A stretch of 16,061 bases of DNA from positions 1 to 16,061 of the forward strand of contig RFOR01000005.1 of the NCBI GenBank assembly GCA_009926525.1, written 5' to 3'. How positions within the stretch are numbered: position 1 is the first letter of the stretch; the number at the start of each line of letters is the position of its first letter. Below, in pieces: positions 5,338 through 15,431 of the stretch. The notes beneath the pieces were generated by a model. That model ran no database searches, was not told where the DNA came from, and saw only the letters and a program-made list of their open reading frames with translations. The DNA comes from Methylophilaceae bacterium. GTDB lineage: Bacteria; Pseudomonadota; Gammaproteobacteria; Burkholderiales; Methylophilaceae. The position numbers were made by a program, and so were the translations under genes.

Positions 5338-6681
5338 ATGCACTCCCCTAAAAAAGTATTCATCAAAACCTTTGGTTGCCAGATGAACGAATACGACTCG
5401 TCACGCATGGCAGATATGCTGTCATCGTCAGACGGCATGGTAGAAACCGACAAAGCGGAAGATGCCGATGTCATTTTGCTCAACACCTGCTCAGTCCGCG
5501 AAAAAGCCGAAGATAAAGTGTTTAGTCACCTTGGCCGTTTTGTTGAGCTCAAAGAGAAAAATCCAAACTTAGTGATTGGCGTTGGTGGTTGTGTGGCTTC
5601 ACAAGAGGGTGACAACATCATCAAACGTGCGCCTTACGTGGATATCGTTTTTGGTCCACAGACCTTGCACCGCTTGCCGGAGATGATCAAAAACAAGCAA
5701 TCTAGCGGCACATCGCAGGTTGACATCAGCTTCCCTGAAATTGAAAAGTTTGACCATTTACCACCGCCACGTGTTGAAGGCGCGAGTGCTTTTTTAAGCA
5801 TCATGGAAGGTTGTAGCAAATACTGTACATTTTGTGTGGTGCCTTATACCCGAGGCGAAGAAGTCTCCCGCCCATTTGAAGATATTCTGACCGAAGCGAT
5901 TCAGTTGGCAGAGCAAGGCGTGAAAGAAATCACCCTGCTCGGACAAAACGTAAATGCTTACCGCACTGAATACCAAGGCGACACAGCTGATTTAGCATTA
6001 TTGATTGAGACCATTGCCGAAATTCCACAAATCGAGCGCATACGTTTTACCACCAGCCATCCAAATGAAATGAGCGAGCAATTAATTAACTGCTTCGCTA
6101 ATGTGCCAAAACTGGCGACACAACTGCACCTGCCGGTACAGGCTGGTAGCGACCGTATTCTGATGGCGATGAAGCGCAATTACACTGGGCTTCAGTTCAA
6201 ATCGATTGTTCGCAAGCTACGTACTGCCAATCCTAATCTTACATTCACCTCTGACTTTATTATTGGCTTCCCGGGGGAAACCGAAGCGGACTTTGAGGCC
6301 ACAGTAAAGCTCATGCAAGACGTTGGATTTGATGCGAGCTTTAGCTTTCTATACAGCCCGCGCCCCGGTACCCCAGCAGCATTCTTAAAAGACGATGTGG
6401 ATGAAGCCACAAAACTAGCGCGCCTAGATAAACTGCAAGCCATTAACGAAGCACAAGCCAAAGCCATATCCGAAGCGATGCTGGGCACAGTGCAACGTGT
6501 ATTGATTGAAGGCGCCTCCTGGAAGGATGCTTCATTGCTTGCAGGCAAAACTGACAACAACCGTGTGGTGGATATTGAAGGTGATGCAAGCCTCATACAC
6601 CAATTTGTGAACGTAACAATTACCGATGTCTCTAACCCACGCCGTTTAGTTGGCATTATTTTTGAACAGACGATTGAATAA
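5338..6681 (+). CDS. miaB: MiaB, tRNA-2-methylthio-N6-isopentenyladenosine synthase
   Basis: A 447-aa radical-SAM methylthiotransferase that converts i6A37 to ms2i6A37 in tRNAs reading UNN codons. Layout: N-terminal UPF0004 domain with the auxiliary-cluster cysteines C14 ([11 protein letters not shown]), C51 ([13 protein letters not shown]) and C85 (GGCVASQEG); radical-SAM core with CxxxCxxC at C159/C163/C166 ([16 protein letters not shown]); and a C-terminal TRAM domain (about 380-445). All six cluster ligands are present. Length matches the family (E. coli 474 aa). The ATG at 5338 is the only usual start before the conserved N-terminus, yet it has no Shine-Dalgarno sequence. It heads the conserved series miaB-phoH-ybeY-corC and overlaps phoH by one base (TAATG). 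Confidence 0.98.
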   Translation: MHSPKKVFIKTFGCQMNEYDSSRMADMLSSSDGMVETDKAEDADVILLNTCSVREKAEDKVFSHLGRFVELKEKNPNLVIGVGGCVASQEGDNIIKRAPYVDIVFGPQTLHRLPEMIKNKQSSGTSQVDISFPEIEKFDHLPPPRVEGASAFLSIMEGCSKYCTFCVVPYTRGEEVSRPFEDILTEAIQLAEQGVKEITLLGQNVNAYRTEYQGDTADLALLIETIAEIPQIERIRFTTSHPNEMSEQLINCFANVPKLATQLHLPVQAGSDRILMAMKRNYTGLQFKSIVRKLRTANPNLTFTSDFIIGFPGETEADFEATVKLMQDVGFDASFSFLYSPRPGTPAAFLKDDVDEATKLARLDKLQAINEAQAKAISEAMLGTVQRVLIEGASWKDASLLAGKTDNNRVVDIEGDASLIHQFVNVTITDVSNPRRLVGIIFEQTIE

Positions 6682-7661
6682 TGGAAATCACCTTACAGCC
6701 AGAAGATAACCACCGCCTTGCAAACCTTTGCGGGCCGCTTGATGAAAATCTCAAACAGATTGCATCCGCATTAGACATTGAGATTGCACGTCGTGGCGCG
6801 CATTTCAAACTTAGTGGGGATAAGGAGCACACGCGACTCGCCGCGCAGCTTTTAGAAACCTTCTATGCGCGTTCAAAACAGGCGATTGATTTGGAAGATA
6901 TTCAATTGGGCTTGGTTGAAGTGAATAAACTGAATCCAGACACCATCACCACCGCGGCGATGCCGACCTTAATGACACGTCGCGCTGACCTTCATGGCCG
7001 TACACCCCGCCAAGTGAGTTACTTGCAACAAGTGCAAGATTACGACATCACCTTTGGTATCGGCCCAGCAGGTACGGGTAAAACCTACCTGGCTGTCGCC
7101 TGTGCGGTGGATGCGCTGACCCGTGACAAAGTCAAAAGGATTGTCCTAGTTCGCCCAGCGGTTGAAGCGGGTGAAAGACTAGGCTTTTTACCTGGAGATT
7201 TATCCCAAAAAGTTGACCCATATTTACGCCCCTTATACGACGCACTTTATGATTTAGGCGGCTATGACAGCGTGAATAAGATGTTTGAGCGTGGCGCAAT
7301 TGAAATAGCACCACTTGCTTATATGCGGGGCCGAACGCTCAACCAAAGCTTTATCATTTTGGATGAAGCCCAAAACACTACGCCTGAACAAATGAAAATG
7401 TTTTTAACGCGCATTGGCTTTGGTACTAAAGCAGTGATTACTGGTGACGTGACGCAAATCGACTTAGGGCGCGGCCAAAAGAGCGGCTTAGTAGAGGCGC
7501 AGCAGGTGCTCAAAGACATCAAAGGTATCGCGTTTACACACTTCCTGTCAGAAGACGTTGTTCGCCATCCTTTAGTGCAAAAAATTGTGAATGCTTATGA
7601 AAAATTCGATGCGTCTAAACATGCACAACCACATGACCCGAAACATAGAAGCCATGAGTAA
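6681..7661 (+). CDS. ybeZ: PhoH-family ATPase (YbeZ)
   Basis: A 326-aa PhoH-like cytoplasmic P-loop NTPase. Visible are Walker A GPAGTGKT (residues 128-135), a VRPAVEAGERLGFLPGDL segment (157-174), Walker B FIILDEAQN (224-232) and the ITGDVTQIDL sensor (253-262). An N-terminal domain of about 100 residues, KH-like in related proteins, precedes the ATPase core. In E. coli, YbeZ partners with YbeY in RNA/ribosome metabolism; nucleotide hydrolysis is expected, but the exact substrate is unsettled. The start codon overlaps the miaB stop and the 3' end overlaps ybeY by 8 bases, so the three are translationally coupled. Confidence 0.95.
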   Translation: MEITLQPEDNHRLANLCGPLDENLKQIASALDIEIARRGAHFKLSGDKEHTRLAAQLLETFYARSKQAIDLEDIQLGLVEVNKLNPDTITTAAMPTLMTRRADLHGRTPRQVSYLQQVQDYDITFGIGPAGTGKTYLAVACAVDALTRDKVKRIVLVRPAVEAGERLGFLPGDLSQKVDPYLRPLYDALYDLGGYDSVNKMFERGAIEIAPLAYMRGRTLNQSFIILDEAQNTTPEQMKMFLTRIGFGTKAVITGDVTQIDLGRGQKSGLVEAQQVLKDIKGIAFTHFLSEDVVRHPLVQKIVNAYEKFDASKHAQPHDPKHRSHE

Positions 7662-8103
7662 ACTTCCGATGCTCTCTATGGATGTGCAATATGCCAGCGA
7701 ACTCGCTGGCTTGCCAACTGCGACGCAGTTTAAACGATGGGCACGCAACACTATCCGTGTTGATAGCGAGATCACCCTCCGGATCGTAGACGAGGCCGAA
7801 GGCCGTGAGCTTAATAATGCCTACCGCCAAAAAGATTACGCGACGAATGTGCTGACGTTTCCATTGGCGGAAGAGCCATTCATCATGGCGGACATTGTCA
7901 TTTGCGCCCCCGTGGTGGCAAAAGAAGCAAGAGAGCAAGGCAAGACTTTAGAAGCACATTTTGCACATTTAACTGCTCACGGCGTTTTACATGCCCATGG
8001 TTATGACCACGATATTGCAGAACAAGCTGAATTGATGGAAAGTGTAGAAACACAAATTTTAACTAAACTAGGCTATGCAGATCCATACTCTGATAGCGAA
8101 TAA
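7654..8103 (+). CDS. ybeY: YbeY endoribonuclease / rRNA maturation factor
   Basis: A 149-aa zinc-dependent UPF0054 protein. YbeY acts in 16S rRNA 3'-end maturation and 70S ribosome quality control. The metal-binding motif HGVLHAHGYDH contributes H109, H113 and H119. The conserved NNAYRQKDYATNVLTFP (residues 54-70) and MADIVIC (78-84) are also present. I chose ATG 7654, which overlaps the phoH stop (ATGAGTAA). The frame remains open to an earlier ATG at 7591, but that would add 21 residues lying entirely within phoH and absent from typical homologues; a further in-frame ATG at 7669 cannot be excluded. Confidence 0.95.
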   Translation: MSKLPMLSMDVQYASELAGLPTATQFKRWARNTIRVDSEITLRIVDEAEGRELNNAYRQKDYATNVLTFPLAEEPFIMADIVICAPVVAKEAREQGKTLEAHFAHLTAHGVLHAHGYDHDIAEQAELMESVETQILTKLGYADPYSDSE

Positions 8104-8138
8104 CCCCTCAAACTTAATGGAAAACGAGAGCAAAAATC

Positions 8139-8975
8139 ATGGCTGAAGCAGAAAAACCAAGCTGGTTGGAGCGATTAAGTCATTTCTTACTTCGCGAACC
8201 CGATGACCGCGATCAACTTGTTGAGTTATTACACGCATCCTTTGAAAAAAGCCTGCTAGATGCGGATGCGCTCGCCATGATTGAGGGCGTGCTTCAAGTA
8301 TCTGAAACCCAAGTGCGTGACGTGATGATTCCTCGCTCGCAAATGGATGTGATCGACATCACCCAAACGCCAGACGAGTTTATTCCATTCGTCATCGAGA
8401 CTGCGCACTCGCGCTTTCCTGTAATTGATGATGATAAAAACGACATCATCGGCATTTTATTGGCCAAAGACTTACTCCGTTACTATGCTGGCGAGGACTT
8501 TAATGTGCGTGACATGTTGCGACCAGCAGTCTTTATTCCTGAGTCTAAACGCCTCAATGTATTGCTTAAAGAATTCAGAAGTAACCGCAACCATATTGCC
8601 ATCGTGGTGGATGAATACGGCGGCGTTGCGGGCATGATTACCATTGAGGACGTGCTTGAGCAAATCGTTGGCGACATCGAAGACGAGTACGACTTTGATG
8701 AAACAGAGGACAATATCATCCGTGATACGCAGGGCAAATACCGCGTAAAAGCGCTCACAGAAATCACCGATTTCAATGAAGTCCTTGGCACAGAGTTTAG
8801 TGATGAAGAATTTTCGACTATCGGTGGATTAGTAGTGAGCCAGTTTGGTCACCTGCCAAAACGTGGCGAAACTGTGACCTTTAACAACCTCAAATTTACG
8901 GCACTAAGAGCAGATAGCCGACGCTTGCACTCGGTACTTATTGAAGAATTAGAAGTGCCAGAAGAAGCAGAATAG
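8139..8975 (+). CDS. corC: CorC/YbeX-family CBS-domain protein
   Basis: A 278-aa cytoplasmic protein (E. coli YbeX/CorC 292 aa). Layout: short N-terminal segment; CBS pair (about residues 60-185), including VSETQVRDVMIPRSQMDVID, HSRFPVIDDD and HIAIVVDEYGGVAGMITIEDVLEQIVGDIEDEYD; then a C-terminal CorC_HlyC transporter-associated domain (about 195-275, with FNEVLGTEF and STIGGLVVSQFGHLPKRGE). There is no membrane domain, which separates it from HlyC/CorC proteins that carry DUF21. Roles in Mg/Co efflux and in ribosome metabolism have both been proposed for this family. It follows ybeY by 35 bases in the classical operon order. Confidence 0.94.
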   Translation: MAEAEKPSWLERLSHFLLREPDDRDQLVELLHASFEKSLLDADALAMIEGVLQVSETQVRDVMIPRSQMDVIDITQTPDEFIPFVIETAHSRFPVIDDDKNDIIGILLAKDLLRYYAGEDFNVRDMLRPAVFIPESKRLNVLLKEFRSNRNHIAIVVDEYGGVAGMITIEDVLEQIVGDIEDEYDFDETEDNIIRDTQGKYRVKALTEITDFNEVLGTEFSDEEFSTIGGLVVSQFGHLPKRGETVTFNNLKFTALRADSRRLHSVLIEELEVPEEAE

Positions 8976-9038
8976 CTAGCTGCTGGAACTTATTTTTAAT
9001 CATTTGCTCATATCATTACTGATCACTTGGAGCGCATC

Positions 9039-9413
9039 ATGAAACTAGCCACATTTGCATTACTGTTAAGTCTTTCTGGAATTGCATTTGCTGGCACAGC
9101 GCCTGCAAAACCAAGCTCCGAAATCCCTACCGCCGAAAACGACTTTGTTGCCAAAATTAATGGATTTGATAAAGCCAAGATTATCGAGCAACTTGGTGAG
9201 CCTAGCAAAATCGAAGATGTTCAATCATCCTCGGGAACAGCATTCGCTTCTATCTGGCAATATCACTACTTGAACACCAATGATAAGGGCGAATACTACC
9301 AGACTACTGAGTTAGACTTTATAGACGACAAAGTGGTCATGGTAGTGTTTATGAATAATGATGGAAGTGAAATTCCTCCTGACGCCGTCAAAGCAACGCC
9401 AAACAAGAAATAG
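9039..9413 (+). CDS. Small secreted protein, BamE/SmpA-like fold possible
   Basis: A 124-aa protein of unknown function. An N-terminal signal peptide (MKLATFALLLSLSGIAFA, likely cut after residue 18, A-F-A|G) with no lipobox cysteine points to a soluble periplasmic protein. The mature part contains a pattern reminiscent of the SmpA/OmlA (BamE-like) fold: IIEQLGEPSKIEDV, then a W-x-Y-containing strand (IWQYHYL), then LDFIDDKVVMVVF. This is only a fold-level guess. I chose ATG 9039, preceded by GGAG at 6 bases; an in-frame TTG at 9027 would overlap that ribosome binding site. It lies between corC and lnt, where E. coli has no gene, and ends at a strong terminator. Confidence 0.85.
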   Translation: MKLATFALLLSLSGIAFAGTAPAKPSSEIPTAENDFVAKINGFDKAKIIEQLGEPSKIEDVQSSSGTAFASIWQYHYLNTNDKGEYYQTTELDFIDDKVVMVVFMNNDGSEIPPDAVKATPNKK

Positions 9414-9430
9414 CATTGCGATGTTTTCCC

Positions 9431-9458
9431 AAAGCGACTTTAAAAGTCGCTTTTTTTT
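9431..9458 (+). terminator. Rho-independent terminator closing the miaB-corC operon
   Basis: AAAGCGACTT (9431-9440) pairs with AAGTCGCTTT (9444-9453), followed by a run of T to 9458. It lies 17 bases after the small secreted protein gene, separating it from lnt. Confidence 0.92.
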
Positions 9459-9559
9459 ATTTCTACATTTGATTTTTTATTAAAATCACCAAGTCCAATA
9501 AACCAAACATCAGTGCGATTCTCTATACTGTTGAACATCATCATTAGAAACAGCAAAAC

Positions 9560-11041
9560 ATGTCTTGGTTAAAAAGCCACCCACAAGTCACCAGCCTTTT
9601 ACTTGGCGCTCTATGCGTATTTGGCTTTGCACCATTTTATGTATTTATCATCCCTATACTTAGTCTCGCCAGCTTATTTTATTTATGGCAACTCAGCGCC
9701 TCAGCGAAGCAGGCAGCAAAAATAGGTTTTGCTTTTGGCCTAGGCTTTTTTATCGCGGGTATTTATTGGATTTACATTAGTCTCCACGACATCGGCGGCA
9801 TGCCATTTTGGATGGCCGGTTTGGCAACTTTTCTATTGTGCGCATTTTTGGCGCTATTTCCTGCCATCGTTGGCTACCTAGCAAAAAGAAGCGGCTATCC
9901 CCTGGTAGGGGCAACAATCCTTTGGGTGCTAAGTGAATGGGTACGCAGTTGGATTTTTACTGGCTTCCCTTGGCTGGCGGTTGGTTATTCACAAGCCCCA
10001 TTTAGTCCACTCGCTGGCTATGCGCCACTATTTGGGGCATTTGGCGTGAGCTTAGCGGTCACAGTAAGTGCAAGCCTTTTGGTTTGGATTGCTCAAGCAA
10101 AACAACACCGCCAAGGAATTGTTGGGCTTTTGGGAATTTGGCTCATTGGCGTAGTTTTCAGCCTAATTAATTGGACGACCCCTGCTGGCGAACCTACTAA
10201 AGTTGCCTTACTGCAAGGCAATATCGCGCAAGACATAAAATGGGATGAGTCTATTGCCATCCAAACCGTGAATCAGTACTTGGGCATGGCCAAGCAAGCG
10301 CAAGCAGAATTGGTCGTCCTGCCTGAAACTGCCTTACCGCTCGCGATCGATTTAGCCCAAAAAGACATGGCAAAAGACCAACTATTGGCACCATTTAAAA
10401 ATATTGCCATGCAAGACCATAAGGCGATCTTAGTAGGCGCAGTTTCACAAAAAGCAGATGCCTATTTCAATACCATGTTTGGCATCTCAAACCTTGATGC
10501 GGTTCAAACTTATCACAAATCGCACCTAGTGCCATTTGGCGAATTCATTCCACTCAAGTCGCTTATAGGATGGATTTACAGAGATTGGCTCAATATGCCG
10601 CTCAGCGATTTAAGCCGGGGCGGTTATGCACAAAAGCCCATGCTAATGGCGGGACAAAAAATCGCAGTAAATATTTGCTATGAGGATGTGTTTGGCGAAG
10701 AAATTATTCGCCAATTGCCTGAAGCAACGTTAATTGTAAACGCCAGCAACGATGCTTGGTATGGCCGCTCAAATGCCGCCGAACAGCATTTACAGTTCTC
10801 ACAAATGCGCGCCTTAGAAACAGGCCGCATGGTTTTACGAGCCACCAACACAGGCGCGACAGCCATTATCAGTAGCAAAGGTCATGTTCTTGCCACCGTG
10901 CCGCAATTCACCACCGTGATCTTAAACGGTAGCGTGCAAGGTTACGCAGGCAGCACGCCGTTCATCCGCTGGGGCAATTGGGCGATTATTAGCCTATTAT
11001 TCATCGCGTTAATTCTTTTATGGGCGCGCAAAAAGAAGTAA
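9560..11041 (+). CDS. lnt: Apolipoprotein N-acyltransferase Lnt
   Basis: A 493-aa inner-membrane enzyme (E. coli Lnt 512 aa) that adds the third acyl chain to the N-terminal cysteine of lipoproteins, using phospholipid as donor. The N-terminal part (about residues 8-205) is rich in membrane helices. The nitrilase-like periplasmic domain follows, with the catalytic triad visible as E256 (VVLPETALP), K320 ([14 protein letters not shown]) and C373 ([11 protein letters not shown]). A last transmembrane helix (about 472-488) ends in RKKK, cytosolic. The downstream [24 protein letters not shown] is also conserved. The gene has its own upstream gap after a terminator. A TATACT at 9524-9529 is a possible -10, but no matching -35 is seen. 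Confidence 0.97.
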   Translation: MSWLKSHPQVTSLLLGALCVFGFAPFYVFIIPILSLASLFYLWQLSASAKQAAKIGFAFGLGFFIAGIYWIYISLHDIGGMPFWMAGLATFLLCAFLALFPAIVGYLAKRSGYPLVGATILWVLSEWVRSWIFTGFPWLAVGYSQAPFSPLAGYAPLFGAFGVSLAVTVSASLLVWIAQAKQHRQGIVGLLGIWLIGVVFSLINWTTPAGEPTKVALLQGNIAQDIKWDESIAIQTVNQYLGMAKQAQAELVVLPETALPLAIDLAQKDMAKDQLLAPFKNIAMQDHKAILVGAVSQKADAYFNTMFGISNLDAVQTYHKSHLVPFGEFIPLKSLIGWIYRDWLNMPLSDLSRGGYAQKPMLMAGQKIAVNICYEDVFGEEIIRQLPEATLIVNASNDAWYGRSNAAEQHLQFSQMRALETGRMVLRATNTGATAIISSKGHVLATVPQFTTVILNGSVQGYAGSTPFIRWGNWAIISLLFIALILLWARKKK

Positions 11042-11102
11042 AATCGCGAGTTACCACTTACGTCGCAAAGTTGCGGCTTTAATAACACCAAGAAAACCAA
11101 TC

Positions 11103-12062
11103 ATGCTGACGTTTCAACAGATTATTTTAAACCTGCAAAACTACTGGGATAAGCAAGGCTGCACATTGATGCAACCTTACGACATGGAAGTTGGCGCAGG
11201 CACCTCTCACACTGCCACATTCTTGCGCGCGCTTGGTCCAGAGCCATGGAAAGCCGCTTACGTGCAACCAAGCCGCCGCCCTAAAGATGGCCGCTACGGA
11301 CAAAATCCAAACCGCTTACAGCACTATTACCAATTCCAGGTCGTACTTAAACCAGCCCCAGCGAATATTCTTGAGCTTTACCTAGGCTCACTAGAATCTC
11401 TTGGATTCGACCTCAAACAAAATGACATCCGCTTTGTAGAAGATGACTGGGAAAACCCAACGCTAGGTGCATGGGGACTAGGCTGGGAAGTTTGGCTTAA
11501 CGGCATGGAAGTCACCCAATTCACCTACTTCCAACAAGTGGGTGGAATCAACTGCAAACCGATTACGGGTGAAATCACTTATGGTTTAGAGCGCTTAGCG
11601 ATGTACCTCCAAGGCGTGGATAACGTTTATGACCTGGTTTACTCAAAAGGTGTGAATGGTTCAGCTGATGTGAAATATGGCGATGTATTTCATCAAAATG
11701 AAGTCGAGCAATCGACCTACAACTTTGAGCACAGCGATGTGGATTTCTTGCTGACCGCATTTAATGCTTACGAGAAACAAGCGCAGCACCTCACAGAAAA
11801 CAAGCTAGCCTTGCCTGCTTATGAGCAGGTGCTAAAAGCGGCACACACCTTCAACTTACTCGATGCGCGTGGCGCAATCTCTGTGACTGAGCGAGCGGCA
11901 TATATTGGCCGCATTCGTAACTTGGCCCGTGCAGTGGCTGCGGGTTATTTAGATAGCCGCGCCCGCCTTGGCTTCCCAATGGCGCCAAAAGCATGGGCTG
12001 ATGAAGTATTAGAAAAAATTGAACTAGAGAAGCAAGCACAAAATAAAAAGGCAGCAGCATGA
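11103..12062 (+). CDS. glyQ: Glycyl-tRNA synthetase alpha subunit
   Basis: A 319-aa catalytic subunit of the bacterial alpha2beta2 glycyl-tRNA synthetase (class II; E. coli GlyQ 303 aa). Unmistakable family stretches include [23 protein letters not shown] (about residues 12-34), [25 protein letters not shown] (56-80), [21 protein letters not shown] (111-131) and the glycine-pocket region [13 protein letters not shown] (136-148). The C-terminal tail is lysine/alanine-rich. The 3' end overlaps glyS by 4 bases (ATGA), implying translational coupling and balanced subunit synthesis. Confidence 0.98.
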   Translation: MLTFQQIILNLQNYWDKQGCTLMQPYDMEVGAGTSHTATFLRALGPEPWKAAYVQPSRRPKDGRYGQNPNRLQHYYQFQVVLKPAPANILELYLGSLESLGFDLKQNDIRFVEDDWENPTLGAWGLGWEVWLNGMEVTQFTYFQQVGGINCKPITGEITYGLERLAMYLQGVDNVYDLVYSKGVNGSADVKYGDVFHQNEVEQSTYNFEHSDVDFLLTAFNAYEKQAQHLTENKLALPAYEQVLKAAHTFNLLDARGAISVTERAAYIGRIRNLARAVAAGYLDSRARLGFPMAPKAWADEVLEKIELEKQAQNKKAAA

Positions 12063-14164
12063 GTAGCAACAATCTATTAGTCGAACTATTTGTCGAAGAG
12101 CTACCGCCTAAAGTGCTCAAAAAACTAGGCGAGTCCTTCGCTGGCTCTGTACTAGAAAGCCTAAAGGCACAGGCCTTAATAGCAGAAACTAGCGTAGCAA
12201 CCGCCTTCGCTTCACCTCGCCGTTTAGCCGTTCATATCACTGCAGTGTCATCACAAGCTGAAGACAAAGCGGTTTCACAGAAATTGATGCCAGTGACAGT
12301 TGGTCTAGATGCTAATGGCAACGCCACGCCTGCACTAGTCAAAAAACTGAACGCGTTGGGGGCTGACGAGTCCGCTGTCGCCAACCTCAAGCGTGAAAAC
12401 GACGGCAAGGCAGACATCCTTTTTTACGACGCACGGGTAAAAGGCGCATCACTCGCTGAAGCCCTTCAAAAAGCCGTTGAAGAGGGCTTAAGCAAGCTGC
12501 CGATCCCTAAAGTGATGACCTACCAACTAAGCGATGGCTGGGAGAGCGTCAACTTTGTGCGCCCTGCACATAGCCTATTGGCTTTGCATGGCAACACAGT
12601 CGTGCCTGTCAGCGTACTTGGTTTGCAATCTGGCAACAGCACACAAGGCCACCGCTTTGAGGCAAGCGTTTCGCCTGTGGTGATTAACGATGCAGATAGC
12701 TACGAAGCGCAGATGCAAAACGAAGGCGCTGTTATCCCTAGCTTTGATGCTCGCCGCGCTGAAATTGTGCGTCAACTAACTGCCGCCGCACAAAAGCAAA
12801 ACCTTAAACCGATTGAAGATGATGCATTGCTCGATGAAGTGACGGCTTTGGTTGAACGTCCAAATGTGCTGCTAGGTCAATTTGAAACTGAGTTCTTGGA
12901 AGTCCCGCAAGAGTGTTTGATTTTGACTATGAAGGCGAATCAAAAATATTTCCCGTTGCTCGATGCTAAGGACAAGCTCACCAACAAATTCTTAATCGTT
13001 TCTAACATTAGCCCAGCAGATCCATTCAAAGTTGTTGATGGTAACGAGCGCGTGGTTAGACCACGCTTAGCAGATGCTAAATTTTTCTTTGACCAAGACC
13101 GCAAAAAAACCTTGGCGTCTCGTATTAGCAGCTTAGAGAAAGTGGTTTATCACAACAAGCTAGGCACGCAAGCCGAGCGCTCAAAACGCGTAAGCGATTT
13201 AGCCAAAGCGATTGCAAGTAAGATTGGCGATGCCAACTTAGCATCTAAAGCCGAGCAAGCCGCGCAACTTTCCAAAGTGGACTTACTAACCGACATGGTA
13301 GGTGAGTTCCCTGAGTTGCAAGGCATCATGGGCCGTTATTACGCGCAACATGAAAAACTTGATAACGACATTGCTTTTGCGATTGAAGATCACTACAAAC
13401 CACGTTTTGCGGGTGACGAATTGCCGCGCAATCAAGCGGGTGTGGCGGTAGCGCTTGCAGATAAATTAGAAACGCTGGTTGGTTTATTCAGCATCGGCGA
13501 AAAACCGACTGGTGATAAAGACCCATTTGCACTTCGTCGTCAGGCATTGGGCATTATCCGCATGTTGATTGAGTGCAAACTCAATATTTCATTTGAGACG
13601 ATTATCGAGCTAGCCCTTCAGCAATTCAAAGTGGAAGATAAAGCAGGTGTTTTAGCCGCAATTACCGAGTTCTGCTTTGACCGCCTGAGTGTGAATTTAC
13701 GTGAACAAGGCGCAAGCGCTCAAGAGGTGGATGCGGTATTAGCCCTCAACCCAAACTTGCTGAGCGAGATTCCAAAACGCTTGGAGGCTGTACGCGCATT
13801 CTCAGCACTTGCAGAAGCGCCAGCGCTTGCTGCTGCTAACAAACGTGTTGGTAATATCTTGAAGAAAATCGAAGGCATTGTTGATGCAAAAATCAATGAC
13901 GCCCTGCTGCAAGAGCCATCAGAAAAAGCCTTAGCAACAACGCTCGCTAAAATCAAACCAGAAGCTGACGCGCTATTTGAAAGCGGCGACTATACTAACT
14001 CTCTCAAAGCATTAGCAGCGCTCAAAGCACCTGTCGACGACTTCTTTGATAACGTGATGGTGAATGCTGATGACCCAGCGCTTAAAGCCAACCGACAAGG
14101 CTTGCTAGCAACACTGCATCAAGCCATGAACCGCGTGGCTGACTTGTCTAAGCTGGCGGCATAA
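12059..14164 (+). CDS. glyS: Glycyl-tRNA synthetase beta subunit
   Basis: A 701-aa subunit (E. coli GlyS 689 aa) that contributes tRNA recognition to the GlyQ/GlyS enzyme. Recognisable parts are the N-terminal [18 protein letters not shown] (residues 5-22), central [14 protein letters not shown] and [33 protein letters not shown], the HD-like [55 protein letters not shown], and a C-terminal DALR-type anticodon-binding domain ending [24 protein letters not shown]. The start overlaps the glyQ stop. No frameshift or truncation is seen. Confidence 0.98.
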   Translation: MSSNNLLVELFVEELPPKVLKKLGESFAGSVLESLKAQALIAETSVATAFASPRRLAVHITAVSSQAEDKAVSQKLMPVTVGLDANGNATPALVKKLNALGADESAVANLKRENDGKADILFYDARVKGASLAEALQKAVEEGLSKLPIPKVMTYQLSDGWESVNFVRPAHSLLALHGNTVVPVSVLGLQSGNSTQGHRFEASVSPVVINDADSYEAQMQNEGAVIPSFDARRAEIVRQLTAAAQKQNLKPIEDDALLDEVTALVERPNVLLGQFETEFLEVPQECLILTMKANQKYFPLLDAKDKLTNKFLIVSNISPADPFKVVDGNERVVRPRLADAKFFFDQDRKKTLASRISSLEKVVYHNKLGTQAERSKRVSDLAKAIASKIGDANLASKAEQAAQLSKVDLLTDMVGEFPELQGIMGRYYAQHEKLDNDIAFAIEDHYKPRFAGDELPRNQAGVAVALADKLETLVGLFSIGEKPTGDKDPFALRRQALGIIRMLIECKLNISFETIIELALQQFKVEDKAGVLAAITEFCFDRLSVNLREQGASAQEVDAVLALNPNLLSEIPKRLEAVRAFSALAEAPALAAANKRVGNILKKIEGIVDAKINDALLQEPSEKALATTLAKIKPEADALFESGDYTNSLKALAALKAPVDDFFDNVMVNADDPALKANRQGLLATLHQAMNRVADLSKLAA

Positions 14165-14166
14165 GC

Positions 14167-14700
14167 ATGAAACTCGTTGTGCTAGACAGAGATGGCGTAA
14201 TTAATTTTGACTCCGTCCATTTCATCAAAAGCACCAACGAGTGGATTCCAATCCCTGGTAGTTTAGAGGCCATCGCTCTTCTCAACCAAACTGGCTATCG
14301 CGTGGCGATTGCGACTAACCAATCTGGTATTAGCAGGGGTCTTTTCGACATGGTGACGCTCAACGCTATTCACGACAAAATGCACAAGGCACTTGGCCAA
14401 CTTGGGGGCAGAGTGGATGCGATGTTTTACTGCCCACACTCAGCTGAAGACAACTGCGCTTGCCGCAAACCCAAACCCGGCATGATGGAAGAGATTGGAA
14501 AACGTTTTAGCCAAGACATGAAAGGCGTGCCAATTGTAGGAGATGCTTTACGTGACCTTCAGGCGGGTGCGGTACTTGGCATGCAACCCATGTTAGTTCG
14601 CACTGGCAAAGGCGAGGAAACGCTAGCAGCTGGTGGATTGCCAGAAGGCACTTTAGTGTTTGCTGATTTGGCTGAAGCCGTTCAACACATCATTTCTTAA
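14167..14700 (+). CDS. gmhB: D-glycero-beta-D-manno-heptose-1,7-bisphosphate 7-phosphatase
   Basis: A 177-aa HAD-family phosphatase of the ADP-heptose pathway that supplies LPS inner-core heptose. HAD motif I is LDRDGVIN (D7 nucleophile, D9 acid/base), motif II lies in ATNQSGISRG (residues 49-58), and motif III/IV is VPIVGDALRDLQAG (K102 upstream; D126, D130). The GmhB zinc loop is present as C89-P-H91 and C97-A-C99, with a shorter spacer between the His and the second Cys pair than in the E. coli enzyme. It begins 2 bases after glyS, so it is read in the same operon, and runs into plsC. Confidence 0.95.
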   Translation: MKLVVLDRDGVINFDSVHFIKSTNEWIPIPGSLEAIALLNQTGYRVAIATNQSGISRGLFDMVTLNAIHDKMHKALGQLGGRVDAMFYCPHSAEDNCACRKPKPGMMEEIGKRFSQDMKGVPIVGDALRDLQAGAVLGMQPMLVRTGKGEETLAAGGLPEGTLVFADLAEAVQHIIS

Positions 14701-14719
14701 AAACTTGAGACAAAACAAG

Positions 14720-15430
14720 ATGAGATTAATACGCTCGATATTGTTCAATCTTGGCATGATTTTAATCACGCCAATTTTCTCAGTGCTGGCAATCTTGCTT
14801 TTTCCTCTACCAGCAGTCCTGCATTCACGCATCGTCAGCAGCTGGGCTTACCTTGCAATGTTCTGGCTTAAAATCACTTGTGGCCTCAGCTTTCGCGTCA
14901 TCGGCAAAGAAAATGTCCCCAACCACTCTTGTATCGTTTTAGCCAAGCACCAATCCGCTTGGGAGACCATCGCCTTTCAAACTATTTTCCCGCCGCAAAT
15001 TTGGGTGATGAAGCGAAGTCTTTTGTGGATTCCTTTTTTAGGTTGGGCGTTCGCAGCACTTCGCGCCATTGCGATTGACCGTGCCGCAGGTCGTGAAGCA
15101 CTCAAGCAAATGGTTGACCAAGGCATGGATAGACTAGCCAAAGGTTTGTGGGTCATCATCTTCCCTGAAGGCACACGCATCGCACCAGGCAAAAAAGGAA
15201 AATACCATATCGGCGGCGCTTGGCTGGCCACCCATACCAAAGCGACCGTCGTGCCAGTGGCACATAACGCTGGTGAGTTTTGGCGTAAAAATTCATTCTT
15301 TAAAACACCAGGCGTGATTACGGTGAGCATTGGTAAGCCGATTGAAACTTCTGGCTTAAAGCCTGAGGCGGTAAATCAAATGGTGGAAGAATGGATTGAA
15401 AGCGAAATGCCGCTTTTAAGAAACCGCTAA
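14720..15430 (+). CDS. plsC: 1-acyl-sn-glycerol-3-phosphate acyltransferase (PlsC-like)
   Basis: A 236-aa membrane-bound lysophosphatidate acyltransferase. It has an N-terminal hydrophobic region (residues 5-30 and about 40-55), then motif I KHQSAWET (H77 to E82), motif II-like IDR (119-121), motif III FPEGTR (148-153) and the VVPVAHN segment (177-183). It makes phosphatidic acid, or acylates a related lysolipid, at the inner membrane. Motif I is HX4E rather than the canonical HX4D, a variant I recall in other betaproteobacterial members such as Neisseria. I chose ATG 14720, 19 bases after gmhB. An in-frame TTG at 14660 would lie inside gmhB. The true acyl donor and substrate cannot be read from sequence. 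Confidence 0.9.
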   Translation: MRLIRSILFNLGMILITPIFSVLAILLFPLPAVLHSRIVSSWAYLAMFWLKITCGLSFRVIGKENVPNHSCIVLAKHQSAWETIAFQTIFPPQIWVMKRSLLWIPFLGWAFAALRAIAIDRAAGREALKQMVDQGMDRLAKGLWVIIFPEGTRIAPGKKGKYHIGGAWLATHTKATVVPVAHNAGEFWRKNSFFKTPGVITVSIGKPIETSGLKPEAVNQMVEEWIESEMPLLRNR

Positions 15431-15431
15431 G

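Noticed and set aside
5232..5486. Minus-strand ORF of 84 codons over the miaB promoter and 5' end
   Set aside because: It overlaps the best promoter in the window and conserved miaB codons; the protein is compositionally random.
6192..6656. Minus-strand ORF of 154 codons opposite miaB
   Set aside because: It lies wholly inside an unmistakable miaB and has low-complexity Ser/Ala/Thr composition typical of an antisense shadow; no family is recognisable and there is no promoter or ribosome binding site.
7591..7653. Upstream in-frame start for ybeY
   Set aside because: The 21 extra residues lie entirely within phoH and are absent from typical YbeY; ATG 7654 overlapping the phoH stop is the usual coupled arrangement.
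11064..11075. Hairpin CGCAA-AG-TTGCG between lnt and glyQ
   Set aside because: Only five pairs with a 2-base loop and no T run, so it is not a credible terminator; lnt and glyQ may be co-transcribed.
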